From: Cubamyces lactineus
Taxonomy: Eukaryota; Basidiomycota; Agaricomycetes; Polyporales; Polyporaceae
Length of the DNA: 64,000 bases
Reading direction: 5' to 3'
NCBI GenBank assembly: GCA_022376465.1
Contig: JACDTU010000015.1
Span: forward strand, 620,001 to 684,000
The notes beneath the pieces were generated by a model. The model made no database searches. It worked only from the letters and a program-made list of their open reading frames with translations, and had not been told where the DNA came from. The translations under genes and the position numbers were made by a program. Of the stretch, positions 35,814 to 47,016 are shown one piece after another (position 1 is the stretch's first letter; every line of letters begins with the position of its first letter).

Positions 35814-37199
35814 TGTTGAACGAGGAGCGACGCGGGAGCGAGAACGGGTAGATTGTGGCTCGAGAAAAAGCGTAGATACATGCGATGTTCGTGTACCAGA
35901 CGAAGGTTTAAGGTTCAAGCTCCGACGTTAAGCGCCAGGCTTCGTACGAGACGCCTACACTACAACACGCCCACTCGGCGAGGTACGAAGCACAAGAAAT
36001 AAAGACTGCGCCCACTGAAAACGGCAAATGATACAGAAAAAGCACAAAACACACAGTAAACACGCACACATAAGCCGCTACACCAGCATCGAGTCGACCC
36101 TCCAAGCATCCCAGCTCGTACTTGTCGCACTCCTCCAGTCTCGCAAACTCAGAACACGTAAATAAGCAATAAAAACGCACATCTAACTCTAGAAAAGCCT
36201 GATAACGTCATCATTAACACGGATAGTCTTCGCATGTAGTGGGAGGTCCAGTTTTGCAGTGTCCGCAGTGTCTGATGGCACGGGCTCGGTAGCACGGCAG
36301 TAGCGAGCGATGTGGCCGGGGGCCTGACAGCGGTGGCAGATGACGGGGGAACGGGGGGCTCCAGGTGCTTGACGGGTGCGGGCAACGAAGGCAGAGGTCG
36401 TAGAGGGATCACGGTCCTTGTTGAGTTGCTCCTCAGCATCGACAAGGGCGGCAGCAACAGTGGAAACGGATAGGTTCTCTTGATGCATAAGGGTCGTGGC
36501 AGCGGGATGGAAAGATGGATGCAGGGCGAATATCAGAATGTCGACTATGTCTTCATCCGAGAGGGTGATGCCAATGCTTTTGAGGCGTGCAACGAGAGTG
36601 GTGATACCGGCAACATACTCGATGATGGGGCGCTCGGTGTTGTGGACAAATGTGTAGAGTTGGCGCTTGAGCATGATGCGATTGGCGCGACTGTGACGCT
36701 CATAGATGTCCTCGAGGGCCTTCCAGGCAGCGGGGCCGGTGGTACAATCGCGGATGTACTGCACCTGTGTCTGGTCTACGGCAAGACCGATGGCGGTGAG
36801 GCCTTCCTCTGAGAGCTTATCCCAAGCTATGGACTCCGAGGGGTTCGCAGGACGCGTGTCTGTCCCATTGACAACAGTCCAGCAGCCTGAGCGGCGTAGA
36901 ACCATGGACATGTTGAACTTCCAGTCGTGGTAGTTCTGTCCATCGAGTTTGGGCACGGACGCGAGTAGCGCATTGACGTTTGACATAGTGGAAATGCAGA
37001 GAGTGACGCGAAGCAGGAAGTTAGGCGAGAGCAGGGCTCATAACCTGTTGAACGAGGAGCGACGCGGGAGCGAGAACGGGTAGATTGTGGCTCGAGAAAA
37101 AACGTAGATACATGCGATGTTCGTGTACCAGACGAAGGTTTAAGGTTCAAGCTCCGACGTTAAGCGCCAGGCTTCGTACGAGACGCCTACACTACAACA
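35814..37199 (-). mobile_element. Gag-only LTR retrotransposon (TR-GAG-like, copia group)
   Basis: Two 154-bp LTRs (35814-35967 and 37046-37199) begin TGTTGAACG and end CTACAACA. They differ by one base that I can see (AAAAAGCG versus AAAAAACG). Flanking 5-bp duplications AAATC lie at 35809-35813 and 37200-37204. The undisturbed mirror arm of P2 reads straight through this point, proving insertion. On the minus strand the internal part starts at GGTTATGAGCCCTG, a copia-type binding site for the anticodon-region half of initiator tRNA, and contains a single gag gene. No protease, integrase or reverse transcriptase fits in 1386 bp, so it is non-autonomous. Confidence 0.9.
36189..36986 (-). CDS. 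Copia-type Gag protein of the gag-only element
   Basis: 265 codons from ATG at 36986. The N-terminal half has the usual copia Gag/UBN2 pattern (LDGQNYHDWKFNM near residue 14, then GPAAWKALEDIYERHS, LKRQLYTFVH). One CCHC zinc knuckle lies near the C-terminus (CHRCQAPGHIARYC). The protein would form particles and bind RNA. It ends shortly after the knuckle with RVNDDVIRLF and has no protease fusion. The uninterrupted frame and nearly identical LTRs suggest a recent copy that may rely on another copia element's enzymes. Confidence 0.88.
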   Translation of the reverse strand: MSNVNALLASVPKLDGQNYHDWKFNMSMVLRRSGCWTVVNGTDTRPANPSESIAWDKLSEEGLTAIGLAVDQTQVQYIRDCTTGPAAWKALEDIYERHSRANRIMLKRQLYTFVHNTERPIIEYVAGITTLVARLKSIGITLSDEDIVDILIFALHPSFHPAATTLMHQENLSVSTVAAALVDAEEQLNKDRDPSTTSAFVARTRQAPGAPRSPVICHRCQAPGHIARYCRATEPVPSDTADTAKLDLPLHAKTIRVNDDVIRLF

Positions 37200-38040
37200 A
37201 AATCTATATATAACATATATGTATTTGCTTTAACACATATATCTGTTTATAGCAACACATTTGGGCAGGGAAAGTAGCCTAAAAATGCGACCCTAGGGTA
37301 GGGGCCATCAGGAGGGGACCAGTGCAGGGTGCGTAGCATGGCTCCCTCTGGGTCAATTTCTATGAACAATATATCATTGGAAAGGTGCTTGAAAGGGCTT
37401 TCCAACGCATATTATTGCATGAGGAATAATGCAGTATTGGTAGAGATATGGACCATCGCATTTTCGCCCAAAATGGCCATTTTGGTTCCTTGATTGCTTG
37501 GCAACCAGGCATTCCCTCATGCTCCCCTTGGTACCGTTGGATTCGCGTTTTTAAGGGCTATCTAATGGTAGTAAATACATGGTATTCTGACCACATGCAT
37601 TGTCACCCTCCTCCTGCCCCTCCCCCACTTTACCACCTCATAGCTCTTGCAGTTCTTTGTCTTTCTCGGTAATCTCTTTTGATCCTTGTAGTATACATAG
37701 AGAACTATGTATTTACCGCTTTTTACACCCTAATATGGCCTACTCCCAATGGAATTCATGTAGGTGCATTTTCGCACTTTTCAGATTCTTCCCTCCATAT
37801 CTCTGCACCCAGAGCAGATATTGACTTCGTTTTTTTTGCATTTTGTGCCTATAAACCTCTGCTATTGGGCTGTGGAAGCTCATCCTTATCGAATGCAGTG
37901 ATCAGAATTGAGCTCCTTATCAGCTGGGGGAGGCAGATCCTGTTTTGGTTTACATCCAGCGAAATATTTTCTAATCAGATGGCACATTCATATTCTACTC
38001 GTCTATACCTACCTGGCACAACAAGAATCATGAGATTTGG

Positions 38041-38187
38041 ATGAGTAGTTGCAGAGATATGGCTCAGAGGCACCAAATGCTGCCTGTTCAGCAATGCACT
38101 GCATGCATTTCCGGAGCAGTGCAACTGCACATCCTGCAACTTTGGGTGTCTAGGAGGTCCATTTCCTGTAGCTCACTCAGTTCTTCA
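38041..38187. other. P2 hairpin loop (central spacer)
   Basis: 147 bp between the core arms. It is related to the P1 loop in opposite orientation, with shared blocks such as CATGCATTTCCGGAGCAGTG. Confidence 0.8.
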
Positions 38188-39571
38188 CCAAATCCCATGA
38201 TTCTTGTTGTGCCAGGTAGGTATAGACGAGTAGAATATGAATGTGCCATCTGATTAGAAAATATTTCGCTGGATGTAAACCCAAACAGGATCTGCCTCCC
38301 CCAGCTGATAAGGAGCTCAATTCTGATCACTGCATTCGATAAGGATGAGCTTCCACAGCCCAATAGCAGAGGTTTATAGGCACAAAATGCAAAAAAAACG
38401 AAGTCAATATCTGCTCTGGGTGCAGAGATATGGAGGGAAGAATCTGAAAAGTGCGAAAATGCACCTACATGAATTCCATTGGGAGTAGGCCATATTAGGG
38501 TGTAAAAAGCGGTAAATACATAGTTCTCTATGTATACTACAAGGATCAAAAGAGATTACCGAGAAAGACAAAGAACTGCAAGAGCTATGAGGTGGTAAAG
38601 TGGGGGAGGGGCAGGAGGAGGGTGACAATGCATGTGGTCAGAATACCATGTATTTACTACCATTAGATAGCCCTTAAAAACGCGAATCCAACGGTACCAA
38701 GGGGAGCATGAGGGAATGCCTGGTTGCCAAGCAATCAAGGAACCAAAATGGCCATTTTGGGCGAAAATGCGATGGTCCATATCTCTACCAATACTGCATT
38801 ATTCCTCATGCAATAATATGCGTTGGAAAGCCCTTTCAAGCACCTTTCCAATGATATATTGTTCATAGAAATTGACCCAGAGGGAGCCATGCTACGCACC
38901 CTGCACTGGTCCCCTCCTGATGGCCCCTACCCTAGGGTCGCATTTTTAGGCTACTTTCCCTGCCCAAATGTGTTGCTATAAACAGATATATGTGTTAAAG
39001 CAAATACATATATGTTATATATAGATTTAGCCCAACAGGGTGCCCCAATGTGGCCCTAGAGAAGGAGTGGCAGGAAGGTGTTGAATATGCCTGTACGACA
39101 ATGTACAATACCCCCACAATGATGTACAATGTCTGTACGACGATGTACAATAACCCCCACGAACATCGACAATCCAGTTATTATCATCCCTACGTGGGCA
39201 TTTTGTAAATCATGATCATTGATAATGCCCCCACGATGATGTACAATCCCCCTACGACGATGTACAATACCCCCACGACGATGTACAATACCCCCACGAA
39301 CATCGACAATCCAGTTATTATCATCCCTACGTGGGCCAATTGTCATTCAGGACGATGTACAATGCCCCTACGACGATGTACAATGCCCCTACGACGATGT
39401 ACAATACCCCCACGATGATGTACAATCCCCCTACGACGATGTACAATACCCCCACGACGATGTACAATACCCCCACGAACATCGACAATCCAGTTATTAT
39501 CATCCCTACGTGGGCCAATTGTCATTCAGGACGATGTACAATGCCCCTACGACGATGTACAATACCCCCAC

Positions 39572-40113
39572 TGTTACGCTTTCGAGCGTGACTCTTAAAC
39601 TATCAAGCCTTAAGACGTCAATGAATAGAGAGCTTGTATCTATTCAGCTACTAGCCCTAGCTTGTCGAAGATAAGCGCGTAGTAGTGTTTACAGTTGAGA
39701 GCGAGTTAACGAGCAACCAAAGTCGTATTTCGCGAAGAGACTGAAAGCTGAGGGTCGCTCTATGGCGTCGCCTCTTATATACATGTATGCAGGCCTGTAG
39801 ACGGAATGTTCTAGCGTGTACATGGACTTTCTGGTGCGTAGTAGTCAGCGCTAGTCGAACCTAGTAACACTGTGGCAGTGCTGCTGTGGACTGTGCAGAA
39901 GCGCCTGTGCACTGCGCGGAAGTAACTGTGCACTGTGCAGCAGTAACTGTGCATAGAAAGTCCTAGAGAGTCCTAGATAATACGAGACCATTCCTGTCTT
40001 TAAGAACCGTAGCTAGAATCCTAGAGTCCGCCATATTCGTATAGTACAGAGACAGAAGTAGAGACCATACCAAATCGTACAGTTCGTAAGACGCCTATCG
40101 TACATTTGTAACA
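39572..40113 (-). repeat. 3' LTR of chromovirus (outer)
   Basis: 542 bp, identical-looking to 49778-50319. On the minus strand it is preceded by the polypurine tract GCGGAGGGGGAGC (within 40114-40140). Confidence 0.9.
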
Positions 40114-40147
40114 TTAGCTCCCCCTCCGCTGAAGGTCGTCCTCGACC

Positions 40148-41427
40148 TTAGGCATGCACGATAATGTTCTGGTTACGCTCGACGACCTCAGGACGGAAGA
40201 CGTCCAAAGAGATCTGGACGAGGTCAGACACGTTACCTACTGCCCGAATACAATCCCACTGCGCCGATTCCGCCGCCGACATGCCTATAGCCTGGCGATA
40301 AGTCGTCGGGGTGCGTTCGGCCTCGATCTTGAAGGCAGGGAAATTTCCTCGACGAGCAATGACATCGTCGATAAGGAGAGAGGCTGCCATTGTGGTTCTG
40401 ACAGAAGCTTCCGGCCATCGCAGATGGTATGCGACCATGATCCGAGTGACGGAGATGCCGAAAGGATTGTTGGGGACCACGAAGATGTCGCCGTTGGAAT
40501 TGACATAGCCAAGTCGATCTTCTCCGGTTCCTCGAAAGAAACCGCAGCGTCCGCGAGGTTCTTCAGCGTTCTTAGTGAGAGTCGCTGGTGGGGGAGGAGG
40601 AGGAGAGGGTGCCCTAACCGCGACCTTCAGGGCTTCGTGGAACTCCTCCTCAAGGAGCTCGTCGACCTCGTCAACCGTACTGAGCTCGAGATGCTCAAGC
40701 TCCGGGAGAAGGTCGAACGATTCCACCTCGGAGTAAGGTGAATCCGAGCGAGATGAAACCAAAGAGGGGGTGGACTCCTCAGAGGTTTGTCCCCACTTGA
40801 CGGCTTCTTCCTCGGGGTCTGGAGTAGCAATCTTCCATGGGTCAGTTGAGGGAACTGACCATCCTCCGACTGAACTCACGTCCGCGTCTTCATCCTCATC
40901 TACCTCGATAGACTCCGGGTAGTCATCGAGACGTTGCGGCCAGAAAATATGTCCCCAGTTATGAGTACCGTGTTGGTTGCGGAGGGGCATGAGATCCGAG
41001 AGAGCCCCCGCGATCTGGGGGTTAGCGAGCATCGAGAGTACCTTCTCTGCTCCTTGGATCACCGCCTGGTAAGCCTCGTTCGCAACCTGATCGACCTTCT
41101 TCTTCTCCGACTTGGGCGCCGACGTCCTCTTGTTATAGTTGACGAGAACTCCGTAGGACGGAGCAGCCCTGGCGAGAGAGCGGTAGACGTCGATGAGGTC
41201 CTTGACCTCAGGGAGATGAGAAATTCGAGCCTCTACGTGACTGTAGAGGTCGGGGTGGACAATGACCCAGCCGATGCGGTCGGCGAGGGTGCCTTCGTCG
41301 TTGGCCGAGACAGTGTGTCGAGGGAGGTGGTTGTAGAAAACCGTCCTCCGTTCGCGGATGAAGTTGGGGGGACGGGGAATGTTGCGTCTGGAAGCCTCAG
41401 AGAAGCGGCGACCAGTAAGATGAGTGC
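40148..41427 (-). pseudogene. Second, 5'-truncated copy of accessory ORF3
   Basis: The frame runs from the middle LTR border (41427) to the stop at 40148 and aligns along its length with the complete ORF3 at 41992-43287, starting at HLTGRRFSEASRRN instead of MVYTNTRLTGRR. The first in-frame ATG is 41062. Apart from the missing start it has no obvious break. It ends NQNIIVHA versus NNAIVHL in the full copy. It is separated from the rest of the element by an internal LTR and would not be translated from its own start. Confidence 0.8.
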
Positions 41428-41957
41428 TGTTACGCTTTCGAGCGTGACTCTTAAACTATCAAGCCTTAAGACGTCAATGAATAGAGAGCTTGTATCTATT
41501 CAGCTACTAGCCCTAGCTTGTCGAAGATAAGCGCGTAGTAGTATTTACAGTTGAAAGCGAGTTAACGAGCAACCAAAGTCGTATTTCGCGAAGAGACTGA
41601 AAGCTGAGGGTCGCTCTATGGCGTCGCCTCTTATATACATGTATACCAGCCTGTAGACGGAACGTTCTAGCGTATACAAGGACTTTCTGGTGCGTAGTAG
41701 TCAGCGCTAGTCGAACCTAGTAACACTGTGGCAGTGCTGCTGTGCACTGCGCGGAAGCGACTGTGCACTGTGCAGAAGTAACTGTGCATGGAAAGTCCTA
41801 GAGCATCCTAGATAATACGAGACTGTTCCATAGAATCCGCCATATACAATCGTAGCTGGAGTCCCAGAGCCTACCATACTTGTATCGTACAGAGTAAGTA
41901 CTAGAAACCGTTACCAGTTCGTCGAGACGTCGCAATACCTATTGTACATTCGTAACA
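41428..41957 (-). repeat. Internal, divergent LTR
   Basis: About 530 bp, beginning TGTTACGC and ending TTCGTAACA. It is clearly related to the outer LTRs but with many substitutions and small deletions, so it is an older lineage. A second polypurine tract (GCGGAGGGGGAGC, in 41958-41985) borders it. Confidence 0.88.
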
Positions 41958-41991
41958 TCAGCTCCCCCTCCGCTGAAGGTCGTCCTCGACC

Positions 41992-43287
41992 TTAGAGGTG
42001 AACGATAGCATTGTTTCTCTCGACGACCTCAGGACGGAAGACATCCAGGGAGATCTGGACGAGCTCCGCATCGCTACCTACTGCTCGAATGCAGTCCCAT
42101 TGAGCAGTCTCTGCCGCCGACATGCCTAAAGCCTCGCGATAAGTAGTCGCGATGCGTTCAGCGTCGACCTTGAAGGCGGGGTAATTTCCACGCCGGGCGA
42201 TGACATCGTCGATGAGTAGGGAGGCGGCTTGGGTGGTCCTGACTGAAGCTTCCGGCCATCGGAGATGGTATGCGACCATGATCCGAACGTCAGAGATGCC
42301 GAAGGAACTGTTGGGGACCATGAAAATGTCGCCTCGAGAGTTGATGTATCCGAATCGATCTTCTCCGGTTCCACGAAAGAAACCGCATCGTCCATGGGGT
42401 TCCTCGACGTGCTTGGTGATCGTAGTCGGGGGAGGAGGAGGCGGGGAAGGGGCCCTTACTGCGACTTTCAGGGCTTCGTGGAACTCCTCTTCCGAGAGCT
42501 CGTCGATCGTGCTAAGCTCTAGTTGTTCGAGCTCAGGGAGTAAGTCGAAAGACTCGACTTCCGAATAGGAGGAGTCAGAACTTGAGGAGGATAGGGTCGG
42601 GGTCGACCCCTCAACTGAAGTCGGACCCCATTTGATGGCTTCCTCCTCAGGATCAGGAGTGGAAACCTTCCAAGGGTCAGTCGAGGGAATGGACCATCCA
42701 CCATCCGAGCGTACCTCGTCCTCGTCTTCTTCCTCATCCGAAGAATCGACCTCGATAGCTTGCGGGTAGTCATCGAGGCGTTGCGGCCAAAAGACATGCC
42801 CCCAACTATGCGTACCGTGTTGGTTACGCAGGGGCATCAGGTCCGAGAGTGCTCCCGCGACCTGAGGGTTAGCGAGCATAGAAATTACTTTCTCTGCCGC
42901 TTGAACCACTGCCTGATAGGCCTCGCTCGCAACTTGAACTACCTTCTTCTTCTCGGACTTGGGCGCCGACGTTCTCTGGTTGTGTTTGATGAGAACAGAG
43001 TAAGAGGGGGCGGCCCTGGCGAGAGCGCGGTAGACGTCGATGAGGTCCTTGACCTCAGGAAGATGGGCAATACGGGCCTCGACATGGCTGTAGAGGTCGG
43101 GGTGCACGATGACCCAGCCGACACGATCGGCGAGGGTGCCCTCGTCGTTGCACGAGACGGTGTGTCGGGGAAGATGGTTGTAGAAAACAGTGCGCCGTTC
43201 CCTAATGAAGTTGGGGGGACGGGGAATGTTGCGACGAGTCGCCTCAGAGAAACGACGACCAGTAAGACGAGTGTTGGTGTAGACCAT
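41992..43287 (-). CDS. Retrotransposon accessory protein ORF3 (unknown function)
   Basis: 431 codons, ATG at 43287, lying 67 nt downstream of the pol stop in the position where some retroelements carry a third gene. It starts MVYTNTRLTGRRFSEATR. Later come LMPLRNQHGTHSWGHVFWPQ, an acidic run (DSSDEEEDEDE), a serine/proline-rich linker with a seven-proline run, GRCGFFRGTGEDRFGYI and IMVAYHLRWPEASVRT. There is no signal peptide or membrane segment, so it does not look like an envelope protein. I do not recognise a family. Its duplication with an open frame in the same element argues that it is a real gene of this retrotransposon lineage. Confidence 0.75.
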   Translation of the reverse strand: MVYTNTRLTGRRFSEATRRNIPRPPNFIRERRTVFYNHLPRHTVSCNDEGTLADRVGWVIVHPDLYSHVEARIAHLPEVKDLIDVYRALARAAPSYSVLIKHNQRTSAPKSEKKKVVQVASEAYQAVVQAAEKVISMLANPQVAGALSDLMPLRNQHGTHSWGHVFWPQRLDDYPQAIEVDSSDEEEDEDEVRSDGGWSIPSTDPWKVSTPDPEEEAIKWGPTSVEGSTPTLSSSSSDSSYSEVESFDLLPELEQLELSTIDELSEEEFHEALKVAVRAPSPPPPPPTTITKHVEEPHGRCGFFRGTGEDRFGYINSRGDIFMVPNSSFGISDVRIMVAYHLRWPEASVRTTQAASLLIDDVIARRGNYPAFKVDAERIATTYREALGMSAAETAQWDCIRAVGSDAELVQISLDVFRPEVVERNNAIVHL

Positions 43288-43354
43288 AGTGAATAGAGGA
43301 GAAATTTGTTCAGAAAATTCGAAGAGATATTGGGTGAGGAGTGGGTTGAGTCTT

Positions 43355-46300
43355 TCACGACAACTTGTGCCTCTTCTTATAGTTGCGCAAGATCGACTGC
43401 GCGTTCTTGAGATGTCTTTCTGGTTCCCAAGAATTTTCCGATGCGGGCCAGCCCTTCCAAGCCACTAGATACTGCTTTTGGGTACCTCTAGTGCGGTGGC
43501 TCAGAATTGCTTCTACCTCCCATTCCTCTCCTTCAGTTGATTCAGGAGTGGGAATCGGTGGAGGTCGGACATAGTCTGGTCCGTGCTCCTTAGTTGTGTG
43601 GTACGGGGTAAGTAGCGCTGCGTGGAAGACGGGGTGTATCTTCCATTTCTCCGGAAGCTTTAACTTAAATGTAACCGGTCCCAAGACCTTGACGATGGTG
43701 AACGGTCCCACTCGTTTTGGAATCAACTTCCTGGAGACATATGGAAGCCTGAGGTTCTTTGTATCGAGAAGAACCTTGTCTCCGAGCTTCAGCGGAACTT
43801 GCGCAGCGGGGAGCCTTCTTGACATAGCTGCGGCGGCCTGCGCATGCGCCGCTATTGTATTCTCCCTGGCTTCCTGAAGACTTTGAAGCCTCTGCTCCGT
43901 ACTTGGATGCTTTGGGGTGGTTCGGACTGTCCCAACGGCCTCTGGCTGAAACCCGTAGAGTAGCTCAAACGGGGATTTTCCCGTGACAGAGTGTGTCCGC
44001 TGATTGTGCGCGAATTCGAATTGAGGCAGCAGTTTGGCCCAGTTCTCCGGATTGTTAGCACAGTAGAGCCGAAGTGCTAAGTCGAGTTCTTGATTTACTC
44101 GCTCCGTTTCCCCATCTGTCTGAGGATGGTAGGCCGTGCTGAGTGCCGTTTCAATTCCGAGGCTATTGTGTAGTTCTTTGAATGCCTTGGATATGAATTG
44201 CGGCCCTCGATCCGAGATGACCTTTGCAGGTAGTCCGAATCTGCGATATACATCCCTTTGCAGAATATCCATGGCTCCTTCTGCCGTAATATTCTTGGTG
44301 CAAGGGGAAAATACCGCTGCCTTGGATACATCATGGTCAACTACCACTTGGACGGCATTGAATCCATCCGACTCTGGTAGATCCGTGATATAATCCATTG
44401 TAATGGTCCGGAAAGGCCTAGTATCCCCACTGTGTTGAATGGGAATTAAGCCTGGTTTAATGGGATGCGTATTGACCTTGCTTGTTTGGCAAGCGGCGCA
44501 ACCTTTGACATATTGCACAATGAATTTCCGCATGCCTGGCCACATATATTCCCGTTTAACCAGATCGTAGGTTTTCTGGACTCCTGGGTGTCCCATAATC
44601 GGTGCGTCGTGATGCATCTTGACTATATCACGATACAATTGATTATCTGGTGGAACATATACCCTGTTCTTGTACAGGAGTATTCCGTCATCGTCGGACC
44701 AATCTTCTGGTTTGCCGAACTCTGGGCGTTTGATAGCCTTTCCTTTTAGGGTAATGTACTCTACTACCGAGCTGTCCCGTAGCTTGCTATCGCGGATGCG
44801 CTCTTGTAGCTCAACGTTGACAGCTTTGGCAAAAAGTTCTGGTCCCAATAATACGACATCCTTGTTGTCATTTTCCCCCCCGTCATGCCCTGATCTCCGA
44901 GAAAGGGCGTCTGCTTGAGTGAGGGATTTTCCGGGTTGGTGCTTGATTACGATGTTGAACTCCGAGAGGAATAAATGCCATCGTGCCTGCCTGCGATTTA
45001 GCTTCTGCGCCGTACGGAAGTAGGTCAGATTTTTGTGATCTGATAGAATTTCTGTAGGGTGTGGGGAACCCTGCAAAAAATGCCGCCATGCTTCGAGGGC
45101 TCGAACAATGGCCAACAATTCCCTATCATAAATCTGATAGTTCCGTTCCGCAGGAGTAAAGGACTTGGACAAATAGGCACAAGGATGCCATAGTCCGTCC
45201 TCTCCTTGCTGTCGTAGTACAGCACCTGTTGCGACTTTAGAAGCATCGCACTCAATCTGAAATGGTTTCTCCGGATCCGGGATTTGCAGGATCGGTTCTT
45301 CAGTAAACCGCTTCTTGAGTGTGTCGAATGCTTTCTGACAATCAGGGGTCCACAGAAAAGGCTGGTCCTTCTTGGTTAATTCCGTGAGGGGTCGGACTAT
45401 CTTTGAATAATCCCGAATGAACCGTCGGTAGAAATTACCGAACCCCAGAAATGCCTGAACCTGCTTGACTGTTTTCGGTGGTTCCCACTCGATAATTGCC
45501 TTTAGCTTTACTGGATCCATAGCGACTACCCCCGGTCGGATTATTGATCCTAGGAATTCGACTTCTTGTCTGTCGAATTCGCATTTTTCCGCTTTGAGGA
45601 ATAGATCACTGTCTTGAAGTCGCTGTAAAGCTCTTCGCGTCCGCTCATGGTGATCCTCGACATTGTCTGAGAATATCAGGATGTCGTCCATATAAATGAC
45701 CATCCATCCTTCCTGGAGCATGTCTCGGAAGAGGTCATTCATCATGTTTTGGAATGTGGCCGGTGCATTGCACAGACCAAAAAACATGACTGTTGGTTCG
45801 AACAATCCACTGGGTGTTATAAACGCAGCTTTCCACTCATCGCCCTCCTTGATGCGCACATTATTGTACCCTGCTCTCACGTCGAGTTTGGTGAATATTG
45901 TGGCCCCCTTCAGCCGGTCAATGATGTCGCTGATGAGCGGCAAGGGATATGCGTTTTTAATAGTCCCCTCGTTAAGAGCCCTGTAGTCTTGAACAGGTCG
46001 AAGACTCCCATCTTTCTTGGTGACAAAGAAAAATGGCGAGGCTAGTGGAGACTTGGATTTTCGAATGTAGCCCTTCTCAAGGTTCTCCGCAATGAATTTG
46101 TCGAGTTCTATACGTTCCGTATAGGTCAGAGGGTAGATTTTCCTCCAAGACCCCTTGGTATGATGGTCGAAGTCCTTCTTGAATTCGATAGCATGGTCCC
46201 ATGGTCTCGAGGGCGGAAATCTACTTGCTGCCTTTTTCTCAAAGACCTGTCGATAGTCCTTTACAAAATCAGGTAGGATTTCGTCTAGGGTCTTCTCCTT

Positions 46301-47016
46301 CTGGTCTTTCTTCGCTGCTATAGCGATCTCCGTAGACTTATTAATCTTTCGGATTTTCTTCTTGCGGTACCATAGCTCGATGGCCCTCGAAGGATTAAAT
46401 GTAAGCCTTTCGGAGTCTGGGTCTGCGTCGTCCTCGTCCGGTATAGCACGTACGAACGATACGACCAGGTCTTGATTTAGAGGTTTTACTGGGAAGTTCC
46501 ACAGCATCCCTTCAGGTGGGTCGTGCTCGCATTGGTATTTGTGGATCTGCTGCTGTTTCTTGATAATATCCGACTTGAAAGTAATGCGACCACTTTCCCA
46601 GTCGATATTAGGATTGTACTTGCGGATCCATGGCATGCCAAATAGGACATCGTCCCGCCCAATGTCAGCCACATACCAATTTGTTGGGAGCTTCTTCCCT
46701 TGGAGATTAAATGTCCCCTCCACCCGATGGGTAATGGTTCCCATGCTATTAACGCTATCGTCCGCGTTCCGGAAAGTCAGAGTCTTTGGTAGTCTGACTG
46801 TCGGAAGATTGTACTTGTCCACAATCTTTTTATTGACGATCACTGCGTCCGCACCAGTGTCGATGAGTCCCTTGATTTCGACGGCTTTGTCCTGAACCTG
46901 CATGTAACCGGGTATCAGCAGAGCACTGCGTCTCCGCTCTGTATTGGTTACAATAGTTACATGCAGTTCCTTGGGCAAGTCAGGCGTCGAGTCTGCTTGC
47001 CTGCCTAAAAACCCGT
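43355..47016 (-). CDS. pol: Chromovirus Pol (protease, RT, RNase H, integrase, chromodomain)
   Basis: The frame is open beyond 46978 (a TTG codon) and overlaps the gag end, so Pol is probably made by -1 frameshifting at 47014-47008. Counting from 46978 it has 1207 codons. Domains in order are an aspartic protease with IDTGAD (near residue 40), reverse transcriptase with YMDDILIF, RNase H, an integrase zinc finger (HHDAPIMGHPG, CAACQ), a DDE core (MDYITDLPE, ISDRGPQFI, ETERVNQEL), the GPF module (KRVGPFTIVKV), and a C-terminal chromodomain YLVAWKGWPASENSWEPE, which targets insertion to chromatin. No internal stop. Length and order are normal for Ty3 chromoviruses. Confidence 0.95.

Noticed and set aside
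35906..35917. GGTTCAAGCTCC in the 154-bp LTR as a tRNA-type B box
   Set aside because: Only a partial match to the B box and no credible A box or cloverleaf; no tRNA gene is supported in the window.
41992..43287. ORF3 as a retroviral-type envelope gene
   Set aside because: No signal peptide, membrane segment or glycosylation-rich ectodomain; acidic and proline-rich soluble composition.
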